A stretch of 64,000 nucleotides of DNA from Dermanyssus gallinae. Its lineage: Eukaryota; Arthropoda; Arachnida; Mesostigmata; Dermanyssidae. The notes beneath the pieces were generated by a model that was not told the DNA's origin, did not search any database, and saw only the letters and a list, made by a program, of their open reading frames with translations. Shown here piece by piece: positions 11,401-23,600 of this stretch (its first letter is position 1; every line of letters starts with the position of its first letter). The stretch spans positions 1 through 64,000 of the forward strand of contig QVRM01001079.1 of assembly GCA_003439945.1 (NCBI GenBank). The letters are read 5' to 3'. The position numbers were made by a program, and so were the translations under genes.

Positions 11401-14400
11401 CAAGGGGCGTGCCCATGCCTCTTCCCATTCTAGTTTGGACTATTGGATACAGCTCAGCATCTAGTAAGTTAACTCTTGACGGCGCGTTTGGAGAGCCGTA
11501 CAGTTTTAACTGCCCTGGGCGAGAAACAAAGCTTGTTCCATGCAATCACAGTTGCAATCCGCCGAACTTGATATGGCAAAACGGTATTGTTACGAGGAAC
11601 AGAAAGTTGGCTGCTGTCATAACCGCCTTGGCTTCTGCTTTAGCACAATAAAGGATCACTTTCTAGTTTTTTCTAGTTAAAGTGTACACTTAGACAACTT
11701 AAAGACGTTTATGGTAGCTCTGTGTGAACAGGTTTGGCCATAATTTGAGCCAACTACAGGTTTAAGTGCGTCGTTTCGAAGACCTGCTTTCTACGCTTAA
11801 CTTTTGTAAAGGTTCGACAGACAGTGATAACATAGGTCAGTATTGGCTCCATAAATACACGCGATGTATGAATAATAACGCTAGCTGATAAACCCTCAGC
11901 GTTGAGTCGATTGAAACAAAAGGTAACGGTTCTACGTTTTAATGCTAGATTGGTAAGTAGATCTTGCCACTTTAAGTTCTGTTGCAGTGGGCTTCCAGGA
12001 AAACGGTGGCCGACTTCACTGTGGGAAATGGTACACCATGGGTTCAGAAGGTCGAAGTCGACCCATACTGCCCTGCGCCAGTTGCTGGCAGAAATTTGGG
12101 AAACTCTATCGGAACCTAGAAGATCGTTATACGCAATATTTATAGATCTTAAAGCTGCCTTTGACTTAGCGCCACGAAGTAGGATTATAGAAAAGTTAGC
12201 CTTGGAGGGAGTTCCGTATCGCTTACTAAAACTTTTAAGTACCATTCTTGGGGAGACTACAGTATACATCGACAACGGTATAGGGATTGTGGGAAGAGTA
12301 AAGCAAACTACAGGCGTGGCCGAAGGAGACGGACTTAGCCCGTTGCTTTTTTCGGTACTATTGGGAGGGCTACCTAACCGGGTGAGGCAGGGGTGGACCC
12401 GAGAGTGGGCAAATACATTAATGTATGCAGATGACATTGCGATCTATGGCAGGAGTTTATTCAGGGTTAAGCAGGGACTAGAGCGGCTAGTCGATTATAT
12501 GGACGAGATGGGACTTAGTATTAACTGGCAAAAGACAGTAGCAGTAAAATTTCGAAGAGGAGGTCGATTGGCGAAAAACGATGTTCTTCGAGCCAGGGGT
12601 AATACAGTAAATTTGGTAAATAAATTTTCTTATTTAGGGGTCACAATAACGTCAAATGGTAGCAGTTTTCGAAAACATATTGAAACCAGAGTAGGAAAAG
12701 CCATAAGAGCGGCAGCAGCAATTAAAAACCCGCAAATGTTGTCAATACATACCGCGTCCGCCCTTTTCAAGATTAAAATAGAACCAATAGCAACATTTGG
12801 TGTATCACTTATATTGGAGAAATTAGGAGAGGCAGATCTACAGTTACTAGATAGACTTCGATTTTTCTTCATGAAGCGGGTTTTGGGGTTAGCTAACTCT
12901 TGTAGGAATAGAATAGTTCATATATTAGAAGGGGGGGGCTCTAATGACACAGGAATTACAAGTAAAATGGGGTTTACCTAAGACGACGGCCTTCGTGGCC
13001 TACACTATGAAGTGGGGGGAAAAATTAAAGGATATAGACATAGAAATATACACGACAATAGCGATGAGGAGTACAACCTGGCGAGCAGCCGGATATAAGA
13101 ATAGGCATCTCACTACGGCATTTGCAGCCCACGGGTTCTATCACGTATTATGCAGCACACAAGAATTCCACGATCCTCAGGAGTGTTGTAGGTGCGCGAG
13201 ATGCTTAGGCCATTGTGATAGATACCACGCCGCAGCATGTCCAGCAGTGCAATCAATAGCGGAACTCGCAAGATGAGGGAAGATCCGGTGACGCAGAAAA
13301 ACCACTTATTCAGATCGATGCACTTAATTAAAAATTTACCCAACCTGGGTGTTAATAAACCATAATACAATGGTACACCGCCTTGGTTAAGTTCTCCAGC
13401 GGCTTTATGAGCGCGGCATAGACGGGCTCTAAATATGACCAGTTTTGTTTTGCCTTACTTCAGTCAAGTCCTATGATGGAAGCATGGCCGGAGTGCATCC
13501 TTAGGGTCATCCCAAAAGGAAAGGGTGATGTCCGACTGATGTCCGATCCTGGAGGGGCATTGCCAAGAAGAGTTGTATTTATAAGATTTTGGCATCGGGG
13601 CTTACAAAACGCGTTTCTCTATTCTTTCATGACCGTAACGCAATACCACAAGAACATCATGGATCCCGTCAAGGAAAGTCGATTATAACAGCATGCACGA
13701 AGTTATTATCCAAAGTGGAAAAAAGGTTGGACTTGACACTGCTCCGCGAAACGTTGTACTTCAGAAGCTCGCCGATGCAGGTGTTGGCCCCAAGACACTA
13801 ACCCCAAGCATACGCACCCTGGAGGGCTACTGCGAGAACAACGGCCTTAAGACTAACGCCGAGAAAACAAAAGCCGTCAAATTTAGACCGGGGGGACCGC
13901 TTGCTCGTTCCGATCGCTTGAAACGCAGTACTAGTGTAGTAGAGTTCGTTAACACCTTCTGTTACCTTGGGGTTAACTTTTCGATGAAGGGCACAACCTT
14001 TGGACAACACATCGCCGAACGAACCAGAACAAGTCGAGTCGCGATGTATACAATCGAATAGCCCCAACATCCCTGACCACAGTAAAATCACGTTTTGACC
14101 TGAAAGTTGCTTCGGTGGCGGCTTACGGCATTCAGGTCATATGGGAACACCTCAGCCTAGAAAAATTAAATAAGGTAAAGCCTACGTTTTTCAAGCTAGC
14201 CATTGGGTTGTCACGATTTGTGAAAAACCGTCTAGTTTACCTTATGACTTCTACTCAACCACTTGTAGAAGATCTAGTAACTAGATTCCGTCTCTCAGAA
14301 ACCGCTGCTCTTATTCAGTTTAGAGAAAACGTTATGAAGAAGTAGTTCGAGCAGTTCCCGGAAGCTTCTTTAATTCGCCAGCAATGTTCACACAGAACTG

Positions 14401-14638
14401 GCAGAGACCACTACAACCCAACCGACATCTCGTGACCCGCTATTCACTTCACGGGTTTCACCATAAACTCTGCCATCAAAGAGGCTTCCACGATCCTGAT
14501 GTCGGCTGTTTGTGCCGTTTATGTAACCAGCCGTGCCCTATCTACCATCTTGATACCTGTCAGATGGCTATTTCTCTTAAGCAGTTAGCTCGATGATATT
14601 TTATTACTTATCTATCAATATATGTTTTATTACAATGA

Positions 14639-14694
<56 letters not shown>

Positions 14695-17600
14695 CCATAC
14701 ATATGGTGCAATAAGTAAATGATAATGAATATTTTATATGTCCAAATGTGTGTATGTATACATATGCACATATTGTAATTGTACTATTTCTACACAACAC
14801 GTGTGACAAAAAATCTGACTGGAATAACCCATAATACTGGTATACAGCGACTTTACTTGTTATATAGGCAGTGCCGCTACAGACGGAAAGGACGATGATA
14901 TGACAGAAGACCTGAGTAACAGAGGTCTGCTTTGCGCAAATATGCGTTATCTAATCACGTAAGTTTGCCAAGGCGGAAGAAGCACGACCGGCTTTCTGTT
15001 CTATAATCTGCAACGTCCAATGGAAACGTTGACTGCTGCGATATTGTCCTCTCTTTATAAGCCTTGCACGTGGAGCCTCTTTTTAACTTTCTACGGTAAC
15101 AAATCAATTCTTTGTTTTGCATAGTGGCTTTTAAGTTTTCACCCGTTCACAACAAAGCGAGGATACTCTAATCGTGCTTATAATTTCTCTCAGTAGTCCT
15201 TCTTGCCTGTTGTATTTTTGAATGATATCTGCGTTTTCTAATGCGGGAGTATTCAGTGTAGTGTGGTTCTTATTGACTTGTTTTTGCAACGTAACGATAA
15301 AAATTAAATAGGCTTAGGTTACCACGTGTTTTTGTGCATACCCTGGCCGATTCTAGGATGGCATTTTCCCTTTTCCAGTCTGTCCTTGTGTGTTCTTCTA
15401 TGCCATCTGGGTATTCGTTCTTTCTGGCACTAATACGCATGTGCTTCAAAAGCTCGGTTAGGAGCTGTTTTTGGTGAGCGTTACTTATTGCACACCTAAG
15501 TGAATTATTTACAAACAACCTCACTCTTAAGACGTTCCGAAGCGTCTTTTAGGTGCGAGGTGAATACCAGTGCAACACCTACAACATCGCGAGATAGCCT
15601 GCGAGATAACAGGACTAGAATGATCACCTAGCTTATGAAGTTGCGAGTGGAGAAGTAGGTGGTAAAAAAGGTGAACCAAAAAACATTTACAGCTTGCAAA
15701 GTAACGTAAAATCAGAAATAAACCAAATCGGTAGTCGCAAAGAACAGCGCTTTTCCAAGGGAAGTGCAGCAAATGCAGTGGCAACTAACATGTACATTGG
15801 TGCTCTTCTTTAGCGCAATGTTACACTATAAAGCAGTTTGGGATATCGACTACGGCAAGTAGGCTCTACATGGGCACTTCCAGCTTAATGCGCGCAGTCA
15901 GAAATCCATTGTGATGGCGACGCTGTCCAGGGACATACTACTGCACAAATCGCTGCCAATTAATTGCAAAGTTGCGAGATTAATCCAGCTTTGTTATGAA
16001 TTACCGTGATTTCTGGCAGTGGCAGCTCTTCTCTATTCCTCGCTTTTATCGGACCACCCCTCGACAAGCTCAACGCTAGTTTATTTCACCGCCGAGTTTT
16101 CAAGATCTTCAACATACGTGCGTGGTCGCATAGCGTCAATAGACTTTTTGGAGCAAAACAGTTTGGCTTTCGTAATGCAAGCCCTGTAGGAAACAATAGC
16201 GAACCCTAGCAAAAGACAATTGATTGAGTAGAAATAAATGTCCTCTGTACAGTAGCGGCGATTTTTGTCTACGTAGCTTATTTTTTATTCAAATACTTGA
16301 TTGTCTTGGTTAACAAGCGACTGTCAGGCATCTCTTGTAAGAGACATGTTTTAAAAATTGGAAGGAAGAGAGCAAGGCTAGCATGAAGTCAGCAGAAAAC
16401 AGATATCAGATATATTTGATGTTAGCCCAATTTATAGAGTGGCGGCGTGATCTAGGGGACTAGTGCGCTAGTCATGGTTGTCATCTACCGGGGTGTCGCC
16501 GGTTCGATCCCTGTTGTTGGTCGAATTTTCTTTGAGCGATGCTCATTGAGAATAGATGATAAACCATACCGCTGAGAGTCAGCGGCCATGCTGCCACAAG
16601 GACTGTTAGGGAAACCCTAGATATCTTAACATGTCCGGCCCTCGGTGCATTGAAGATATACCTCAGGTTAAGTACCAAGCCCGTAGGGGACGGAGGATAG
16701 TCTAGAATTAAAAACATCCTCCTTAAAAAATGTTTTTAATTCTAGCCCAATTTATAAACGTATTTGCAGTATATATAAACCTATTGCCGTTGCATATTAC
16801 GTGTCAGGCCACAAGAAAATAGATTCTTGTTCTTTCGCTGTTGTTTTGATACAGATATTACGACCCAGATGTTGTTCGCGACGGCCACGCAAAAATGCTA
16901 GGTCGAAAAGGCTGGCGTGGATATTTTATGGGCCGAAATAATACCTCGAAATGGTACACAGTGTATGCCGATACCAAAAGGGTCAACAATCTGATCGCAT
17001 TAAACCTGGAAACGTGAGTGGTTCTTATACACACCTAACATCTCTATTTGTTTGTACTTTTTCAGAAATATAATATGGCACTGGCGAAGTACGAATTAGA
17101 GAGAGAGTATTAAAATAAACTCAAATAAAAGTTAATTAAGGCACTCTAGTAGCCACGAATCTTAGAATCTAGAAGATCGTTTATGTGGCTTATAGGAGCG
17201 GCGGGAGATGCTGCCAATTTACTTTTGTTGAGGTAGAATCATTACCGCGCTAATCTAATGAAAGGAACATCATGTTCTTTCGATAAAGCCGGTCTTGGAA
17301 ATCGCTGCGTAACTGAATGATAACATAAAATCTGTTTATGTGTTACATTATATATTTTTTATTTGCTTGCTCAATGTAAACACGCTTAACAGCAATCTAT
17401 TCGATATAAGCTAGGTACTGCAAATCAAATACTGTGAACTGCTAGGTGTAAGTTTTAATACGAATATGTGCTAATGCGTTTGCATTTGCAGAAAGCTTTG
17501 GCAGTATGGAGCACGCTGTAACAAACTAGAGGGTACAGGTAAGCCACATATTCAGATTTATATCCGAGCTGCTAGTAGTCTGTTTCACTCATTTATCTAA

Positions 17601-20600
17601 ATATCTGGTTAGGTTTTCTAATACTGTTGAATCTTTGCATCCCATGTGAGATAAAGACCCAGTAATACTTCAGAATGCATTCAGGTCGCAATTTGGTAAA
17701 TGTGACGTGCCTGATCGAAGGAGTAGGCCAAATGCAGAGATAGCGAAGATTTTATTCATGTTGTAGATTTTCCCGATTAATTTATTTTTTCTGCCAAACG
17801 AACGCTGCTATTAGGGGTTAAAGGGCAACCCAGATACGATTATCGGACACTCGTTTCGTGGATCGGCCACGGCTATTCCACACCGTCGAACACCTGAACA
17901 CACATTTTGTTACGTTTTTGGACACAGAGGAGAAAAAGTGAAACAGCTGTCATCTACTCTACCCCGGTTTCAGTCATGAAAGGGCTTACGCGGTTCTCGG
18001 TTGAGCGGCTGTAGTATATCGGGAAGAATCGGGAAGAAGTGTCTTGAATGTGTGGCCGCCACAGCCGGCTGGCCAATGTCTTTTCGACACAAGGATCAAG
18101 CTCTTCACTGCAGTTCAAAAAGCTTTGAAAAACAATCACTGAGTGATGGTTGCACAAGGAACATCGGCAAAAACCACAAAAAGCATGTTCGAGAATAATG
18201 GAGTGCGGTTGATTAAAAAGCCCGCCACTGGAGTGACAGCAGGCAAACTCGTAGAGAAATCACCACCGTTAAGGAAACCGCCTTTCACTCTCCCTTCTTT
18301 AAGATGCCTAGTAAAACACAAGGCGTCAGTGTTACTTGCAGGTATCTGAAGTTTTTGAGAAAACAAAAGTGGCACGCTCTAGCAGAGCGCGTCACTTTTG
18401 TTTTTGATGCTTAGGGTATTTTTGCAACACCATTTCTCTCTCTTTCAAGTCTTATTCAAGTAAAAGTGTAGGTGCTGTGTCGATTTTCTTGTAATGCAAC
18501 GTTTTGGCGTGAGAACTAGATCCTTGGACTCGGGATGGCAAGTCATTCAGCAGCAGGGTGAATAGCAGAGGACTCAGATTATCGCCCTGTGCGACTCCGG
18601 TCGTTTGAGCAAACGGCGGGAGCTGGGACACGCCGTCATCGATACTCACCGAGTTTTCCTGAAGCATAGCCTTGATTAGCCGAAGCATGTTAAGCGGAAC
18701 TCCGCACTCAGCGAGCTTTATCAGGATCTTGTCTCTAGGCGCCGTGTCGAACGCAGATTTTAAATCGACGTATACTGCGTAGAATGCCTGTTTCGGCCGG
18801 CTAATGGCGCTAAGCACTTCACTTAGTAATAGGTTGCATCCCGTGATCGTTGAACGCCCCGTACGAAAACCGTGCTGTTCGTCCGGTATGCAGCCGCAGT
18901 ACTCCAAGAAGGTGCTGAGCCGTCGAGTGATAAGGAGTGCCAGGAGTTTATAACAGCAACTTTTCTTCGCAATCGGCCTCCAGGATGACGGGACCTGCGG
19001 ATCACCTTTCCCTTTTGGTATGATGATAAGCAGTGCATCACGTCAAGTTTGTGGTAGACGTCCCTGACGGAGGCAAGCATTGAATAAACGTGTCCAACAA
19101 GACCGCCGTCTCCAGATGTTCGTTGCGAACTCTGTTCAAGCCAGCTGCTTTGTTTGGCTGGAGCCGTTCCATGGCGCGTAGCACTTCTACTACGGAGAAC
19201 TCTGCTGCCAGGTCATCGCGCAAAAACGATGTCAGTTCGTCCCATGCGCTATCGATCGATGCTTACTTTGCTGGGAATGGTATTTGCACTTGCATACATT
19301 TCTCTGATATGCTCTATCAAGACAGCGGAGTTTATATGACCCGAAGTCGATTTCACCCGTTTAATCCACTGTGGGGCTCCTTAACTGCCTGTTTCATAAG
19401 CTTCTCTTCCTGAGGTTCAATATATTGCCGTCGCGCCGTCTTGAGACTTCGACTATACGAACTCTTGAGCAGGTTACAGAGCGGCATCATGCACGGGTAT
19501 TGTTTAGCCAGCAGACGGACACGGAACTGCGCCACGGAGGCTAGTCTACAGCTTTTGGCCGTTGTCGACGCGGGCTCGGTGCACAGACGGACGATGTAAT
19601 CGCCTCTGTCAGAACACCCGTGTACGATTCAATGTCTGGGTCACGCTGTACCGGGAATAACGCTGCAAGCTTTGGGCCAAACTTATTTGGGTCCAGTGCG
19701 TTAGCCAACCTAGCGTTCCTTCGCGGCGGAGTCTCCATTTAAGGGAGTAAACATTTCGACTCCTACTGGGACATGCCATTTAAAGTTACCACCTTCATGT
19801 AGCGGGTTGCTTTTTCCAATATAACAAGTTCTCTTCGAGTCAACGTTGGATGCAAATATATCAATTACCGAACTTCCCATAAAGCCTTTAAACGTCGGGA
19901 CATTCGTATCGGTAATCAGACTGCAGCCGAAATCATCGATCATCGAGAGAAGAGCGGGAGTACGCGAATCATCAAGTTTGTCAACCTTCGTGTTAAAGTC
20001 GCCTGCCACTAACAGCGGAAATCCAACTGAGGGGAGAACGTGGATAGCCCGTGTGATTTTGTCAATCAACACTGTTGTGTTCTCGGCATTCGATGGTCGG
20101 ACGTAAGCTGCCACAATGTTACATCAGTTACCCCGAAGTACTACTGTATCAGCTTCAGCCAATGCCACACTGATCTCGCCTACTCTCTTGTTATACAATA
20201 CGGACACGCCGCAGCTAGGGCGGCCTCGGTCAGCACGTATGACTGGCGGCGAGTGAGCGAAGTAGAAACCAGGCACGTCAAACGGTTTGGTCTCCCAAGT
20301 CTCGGTTAGAATAATGACATCAATATCGACGATGGCAGTGGAAGGAAGAAGTCCTAGGGCGCGGAATGCGCTCTGTACGTTCCACTGCACAATTGTTATT
20401 TTATCGAAAACATCTAACGACGTCTGGACCGTCCTATGATCTTGAACTGTCGATCTCTGCTCATGTCCTTTAACGCGGCCATAACGAGTTGGTTGAGGGT
20501 CTCCGCGGGCACTACTGGTCGGCCCTCGGCGATTCGTTGAGTACGCTGGCCTTTGCGAGAATTTGCTTTGTCTTGCTGGCGGTCCTGGTCTTGGCTCTTT

Positions 20601-23600
20601 TCCTGGTACCATGCAACTCTGACGTGCCTCTCCCTTTGTCGAGCGGTTTGGCTGTCCGGGCGTTGGAGGGCCCGCTGCGCTCGGTGGGTGCTGCTGCCAA
20701 AGTACAACTCGCGCTCCGGGACCGGCTTGATGTTCGGGTTGCCTGGCATGTTCGGAACTGTCTTGTTCGCATGGGCGGCTGACGGATCTTGACTCCTAAA
20801 AAGATGATGCGCGACGAGCGATCGCTTTTGAACACGCTTCTGCAGAGTCTTGAGCAGCCGTATACGAGTATATACCTCTGTGAACCATGACGCGGTGCGA
20901 GTGACTCACGTTAATTATGTCGATACCCTACTCATGACAGCGAGTGATCAAAATTGTATTTGCTTTACTACACTCTTTGTGGAATTCTGGTATTGTTAGC
21001 ACAGAATTTGAACAGTCCGGGCTCTCCCTCATCTTGGCAGCGAGACCCACGGTTCTGGAGAGAAACTCGTGCTTCTTGAACTTCATACATTCATTGTAAC
21101 CAGCGTGCAGTATCACGTGAATGGGTTGACTATTATCCTCAACGAACTTCTCGGCTACTTTAAATACACGCCCTACGTTTCCGTCTGACACAGCTCGCAA
21201 AGCCACTGAGCACTTGGGCAGAGAGGCGACGATTCTTTTTCTCAGTTGATGCACCGGCTTGTCGCCAACTATTAACATCGTCTTCGCAGGAGCAGTGCTT
21301 TCTCTATTTCGCTGGGCTCCTGCCGCTTCGACATTCGTGTCCTGAGACGGTATCCGAGCATTCTGACTCTTAGCGTTCAACTTAACGATCTCCTGTTTCA
21401 CTTGCCTCAATTGGCTCATCAGATAAGTAACACAGTTCATGAGTTCGTTATCCAGCGGCAGTTTGTCGAGAGCATCCATGAATTGCACACTGTCCATCTT
21501 AGCGGTGGGCAAAGAGCATAAGCAGCTTCAGCTAAGGCACTGTGAAAGTTTTGTTCACAGCCGCACGCAGTGCAATCGAACAGCTGCCAGTGGGTGTTTA
21601 CATCTTGAGCAGATATTTTGTTGTGGTTAGACGCCGCACTGTTGTCTGGACTACTGTCGCTTCGTTCAGTGAGAGTGCGTTCCCGTCGATTAGCGCTATG
21701 GCACGGACACGGCCAAACTTAGTACAGACTGGCTAGGCTGATCTCCGTTGTTGGTGCGAGCACTACCGCCGCTCGGAGGGCACGCGGGTTCACCGCTACC
21801 TACGGGCATTCGGCAAACTGTCGTATGATCTCAAATCAGGAGATCTAGCCAAACACTGTAATCGCTGCCTTAACTGGTCTAACAAAACGAATTCGTGCTT
21901 GATTCCGCAAAAATCCACAGATATAACTTGCTTTCACTGTGGCTATGAGTGCGCTGGGTAGTACGTAACACTTTATCACAATTTTCGTTACTATCAGCTG
22001 CCTATAGCAGACGACGTCTGTACTTTTATGTTTCTACGTTTTTTTTTCAAAAGCTTCTGCGTTGTGAAATTGAACAGTTTGTCCAGTAGAATCGTAAGAC
22101 TGCATTTTTGTGCTGGTGCTACCAAAGTTAGGACAAAGCTACGAGCAGAAGTAATAAAGCCAGTAAAGGGCGACATCCTCAACCTGCCAACTATAAATGA
22201 TATCTAATATTTAGCGTACGGCATCCAGCTTATCTGGGAGAACTTGAGCGTGGCCCAGCTCGCGAGTCTTGACCGAGTGACACCCGCCTTTCTCAAGCGA
22301 GTGCTCGGTCTCCACACGTCGTGCTGCGATCGTCTGATCTATCTACTCGCCGGTACCCCGCTCTCCATAGAGTTCAGACTGCCCAAAACACAGGCCTACA
22401 GGGAAATCACCTGTCAGTGGGAGGAGAGAATGACGGACGTGGACCCCGACTTCTTTAGTACAGGTGCAATGACAAACAATGCGTGGATGGGCCTACATCG
22501 CCCTAACCGCAGTGTGGTAGTACACTATGCAGTGCACGGCTTCCACCATGTTCTCTGTAAAACTCAAGAGTACCATGAGCCAACAGAAGAATGTATCTGT
22601 AACAGGTGTGGGAGAGCTTGTGGGAGATATCATGCGGGGGAGTGCTCCAGAGTTGAATCACTGGCCAGGCTGGCTTAGTGACTGCGTTTTTATGTATAAT
22701 ATTTGACTATATGCCTAAAAAAACCGGTAATGGCACGGTGCTGCCCACCAGATATGGCTGTATAGAGAACACCAGTTTCGACGTCGTCCTTAGTGATAAA
22801 TATTAGTCTGTGTAAAGAAACCTTAGGTTGGACCTGGAAGGACGTATGTGCGAACAACAAGGTAAATCGATAGCGTACTATATCGGTACCGCAGCGTTAA
22901 GAGCGTTTTTTAAGGTGCGCTTTATTGATAGCATGTGCGATGACCATGACTTCATTTGTTCTTCTGTAAGGCTAAAGCCCGTGTATGGTCGTTTGATTAC
23001 TCTCAACTATATCGAGTTTTAGCTTACATTGGCCGCTAGTCTTTTCTAATCTGCACAATGTCTATTGCAAATGGCGAACTTTTCCCAGCTTTTGAAGAAC
23101 CGCCAAGAAGTGTTAAAATTTTCGACGACTTTATATTTAAACCGTGGCCCTTATATCTACAGAAAAGATACACTATTGACTGTGAACAAATCGCTCGATA
23201 TGATGGTGGCGACGACCTCTTTAATGAAACTGGAGATCCTGAGCTTGACAGGTGCGTCTTTTATTTTATCTAGAGAGGCTCTCCTTCAGTAATTGAATCT
23301 TGACTAAGTTCAGACAACTAAATGTGATTTTGCGAACAACACCTACTTACCCAGTACTGTTTGCTAAGTTAACCTAGCTCATAAAGAGCCTTGTTGTTCA
23401 AGTTATATAAAGCATGCATTTGCCTTTAAAGGTCAGCTTCAAAAGTCGTCTTAGAAACAAATTTTCCTGCAGTGATCATTTATTCTGCAAATCAGATACG
23501 GCTAACTACTAGGGAATGTGTTACACTCTGTTACCACACAGGTGCCTCTGCTTAACACCGACGCACGTAAAAGGCACGTTCGACGCTAGCTTGTCGAAGA

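Larger units (their letters stand above)
11237..16854 (+). other. Intron 3 of CD36-like copy 1
   Basis: A 5.6-kb intron carrying two family-C LINE fragments (about 12.0-14.6 kb), a (TA)n tract and a SINE. The rest (11,237-11,960 and 14,820-16,436) is paralogous to copy 2. It includes a minus-strand degenerate frame at 15,270-15,784 that is also present in copy 2. Confidence 0.75.
4650..18360 (+). repeat. Segmental duplication, unit 1 (CD36-like copy 1, 5' flank to intron 5)
   Basis: Collinear with 40,668-61,600. Anchors seen by eye: 5,281/41,066 (5' flank), 6,526/42,303 (exon 2), 7,060/42,970, 7,300/44,580, 7,790/45,125, 9,372/47,416, 11,006/48,896 (exon 3), 11,750/49,590, 14,840/58,300, 15,300/58,690, 16,855/59,986 (exon 4), 17,492/60,630 (exon 5) and 18,180/61,490. 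Differences are point changes plus insertions private to one copy. Downstream similarity cannot be followed because the window ends before copy 2 finishes. Confidence 0.93.
17539..23070 (+). other. Intron 5 of CD36-like copy 1
   Basis: A 5.5-kb intron. Up to about 18,300 it is paralogous to copy 2 (60,677-61,600). The remainder holds a minus-strand family-C LINE (18,452-21,512) and a plus-strand 3' fragment of the same family (22,205-22,690). The intron should end with AG before 23,071 but reads AA. Confidence 0.75.

Noticed and set aside
11388..11651. A plus-strand frame (with counterpart 49,321-49,632 in copy 2) preceded by a CAG, looking like an extra CD36 exon.
   Set aside because: Exon 3 ends in phase 2. 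Using this segment in that phase gives an early stop in both copies, whereas joining exon 3 directly to 16,855 restores GYYDP and the frame. The segment is shared intron sequence, possibly an old repeat.
11754..12437. Long minus-strand open frame of 227 codons.
   Set aside because: Mostly antisense to the plus-strand RT, which has all the RT motifs. Only its last part (11,754-11,900) shows possible old RT text and is not a gene.
14641..14700. Tandem repeats considered as CRISPR-like arrays.
   Set aside because: Only dinucleotide repeats and short tandem units; no spaced repeats with unique spacers, and the genome is eukaryotic.
16441..16515. Possible functional tRNA gene (A and B boxes).
   Set aside because: The sequence does not fold into a clean cloverleaf, continues into a SINE body and has target-site duplications; it is a SINE head. 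The same applies to 61,198-61,290.
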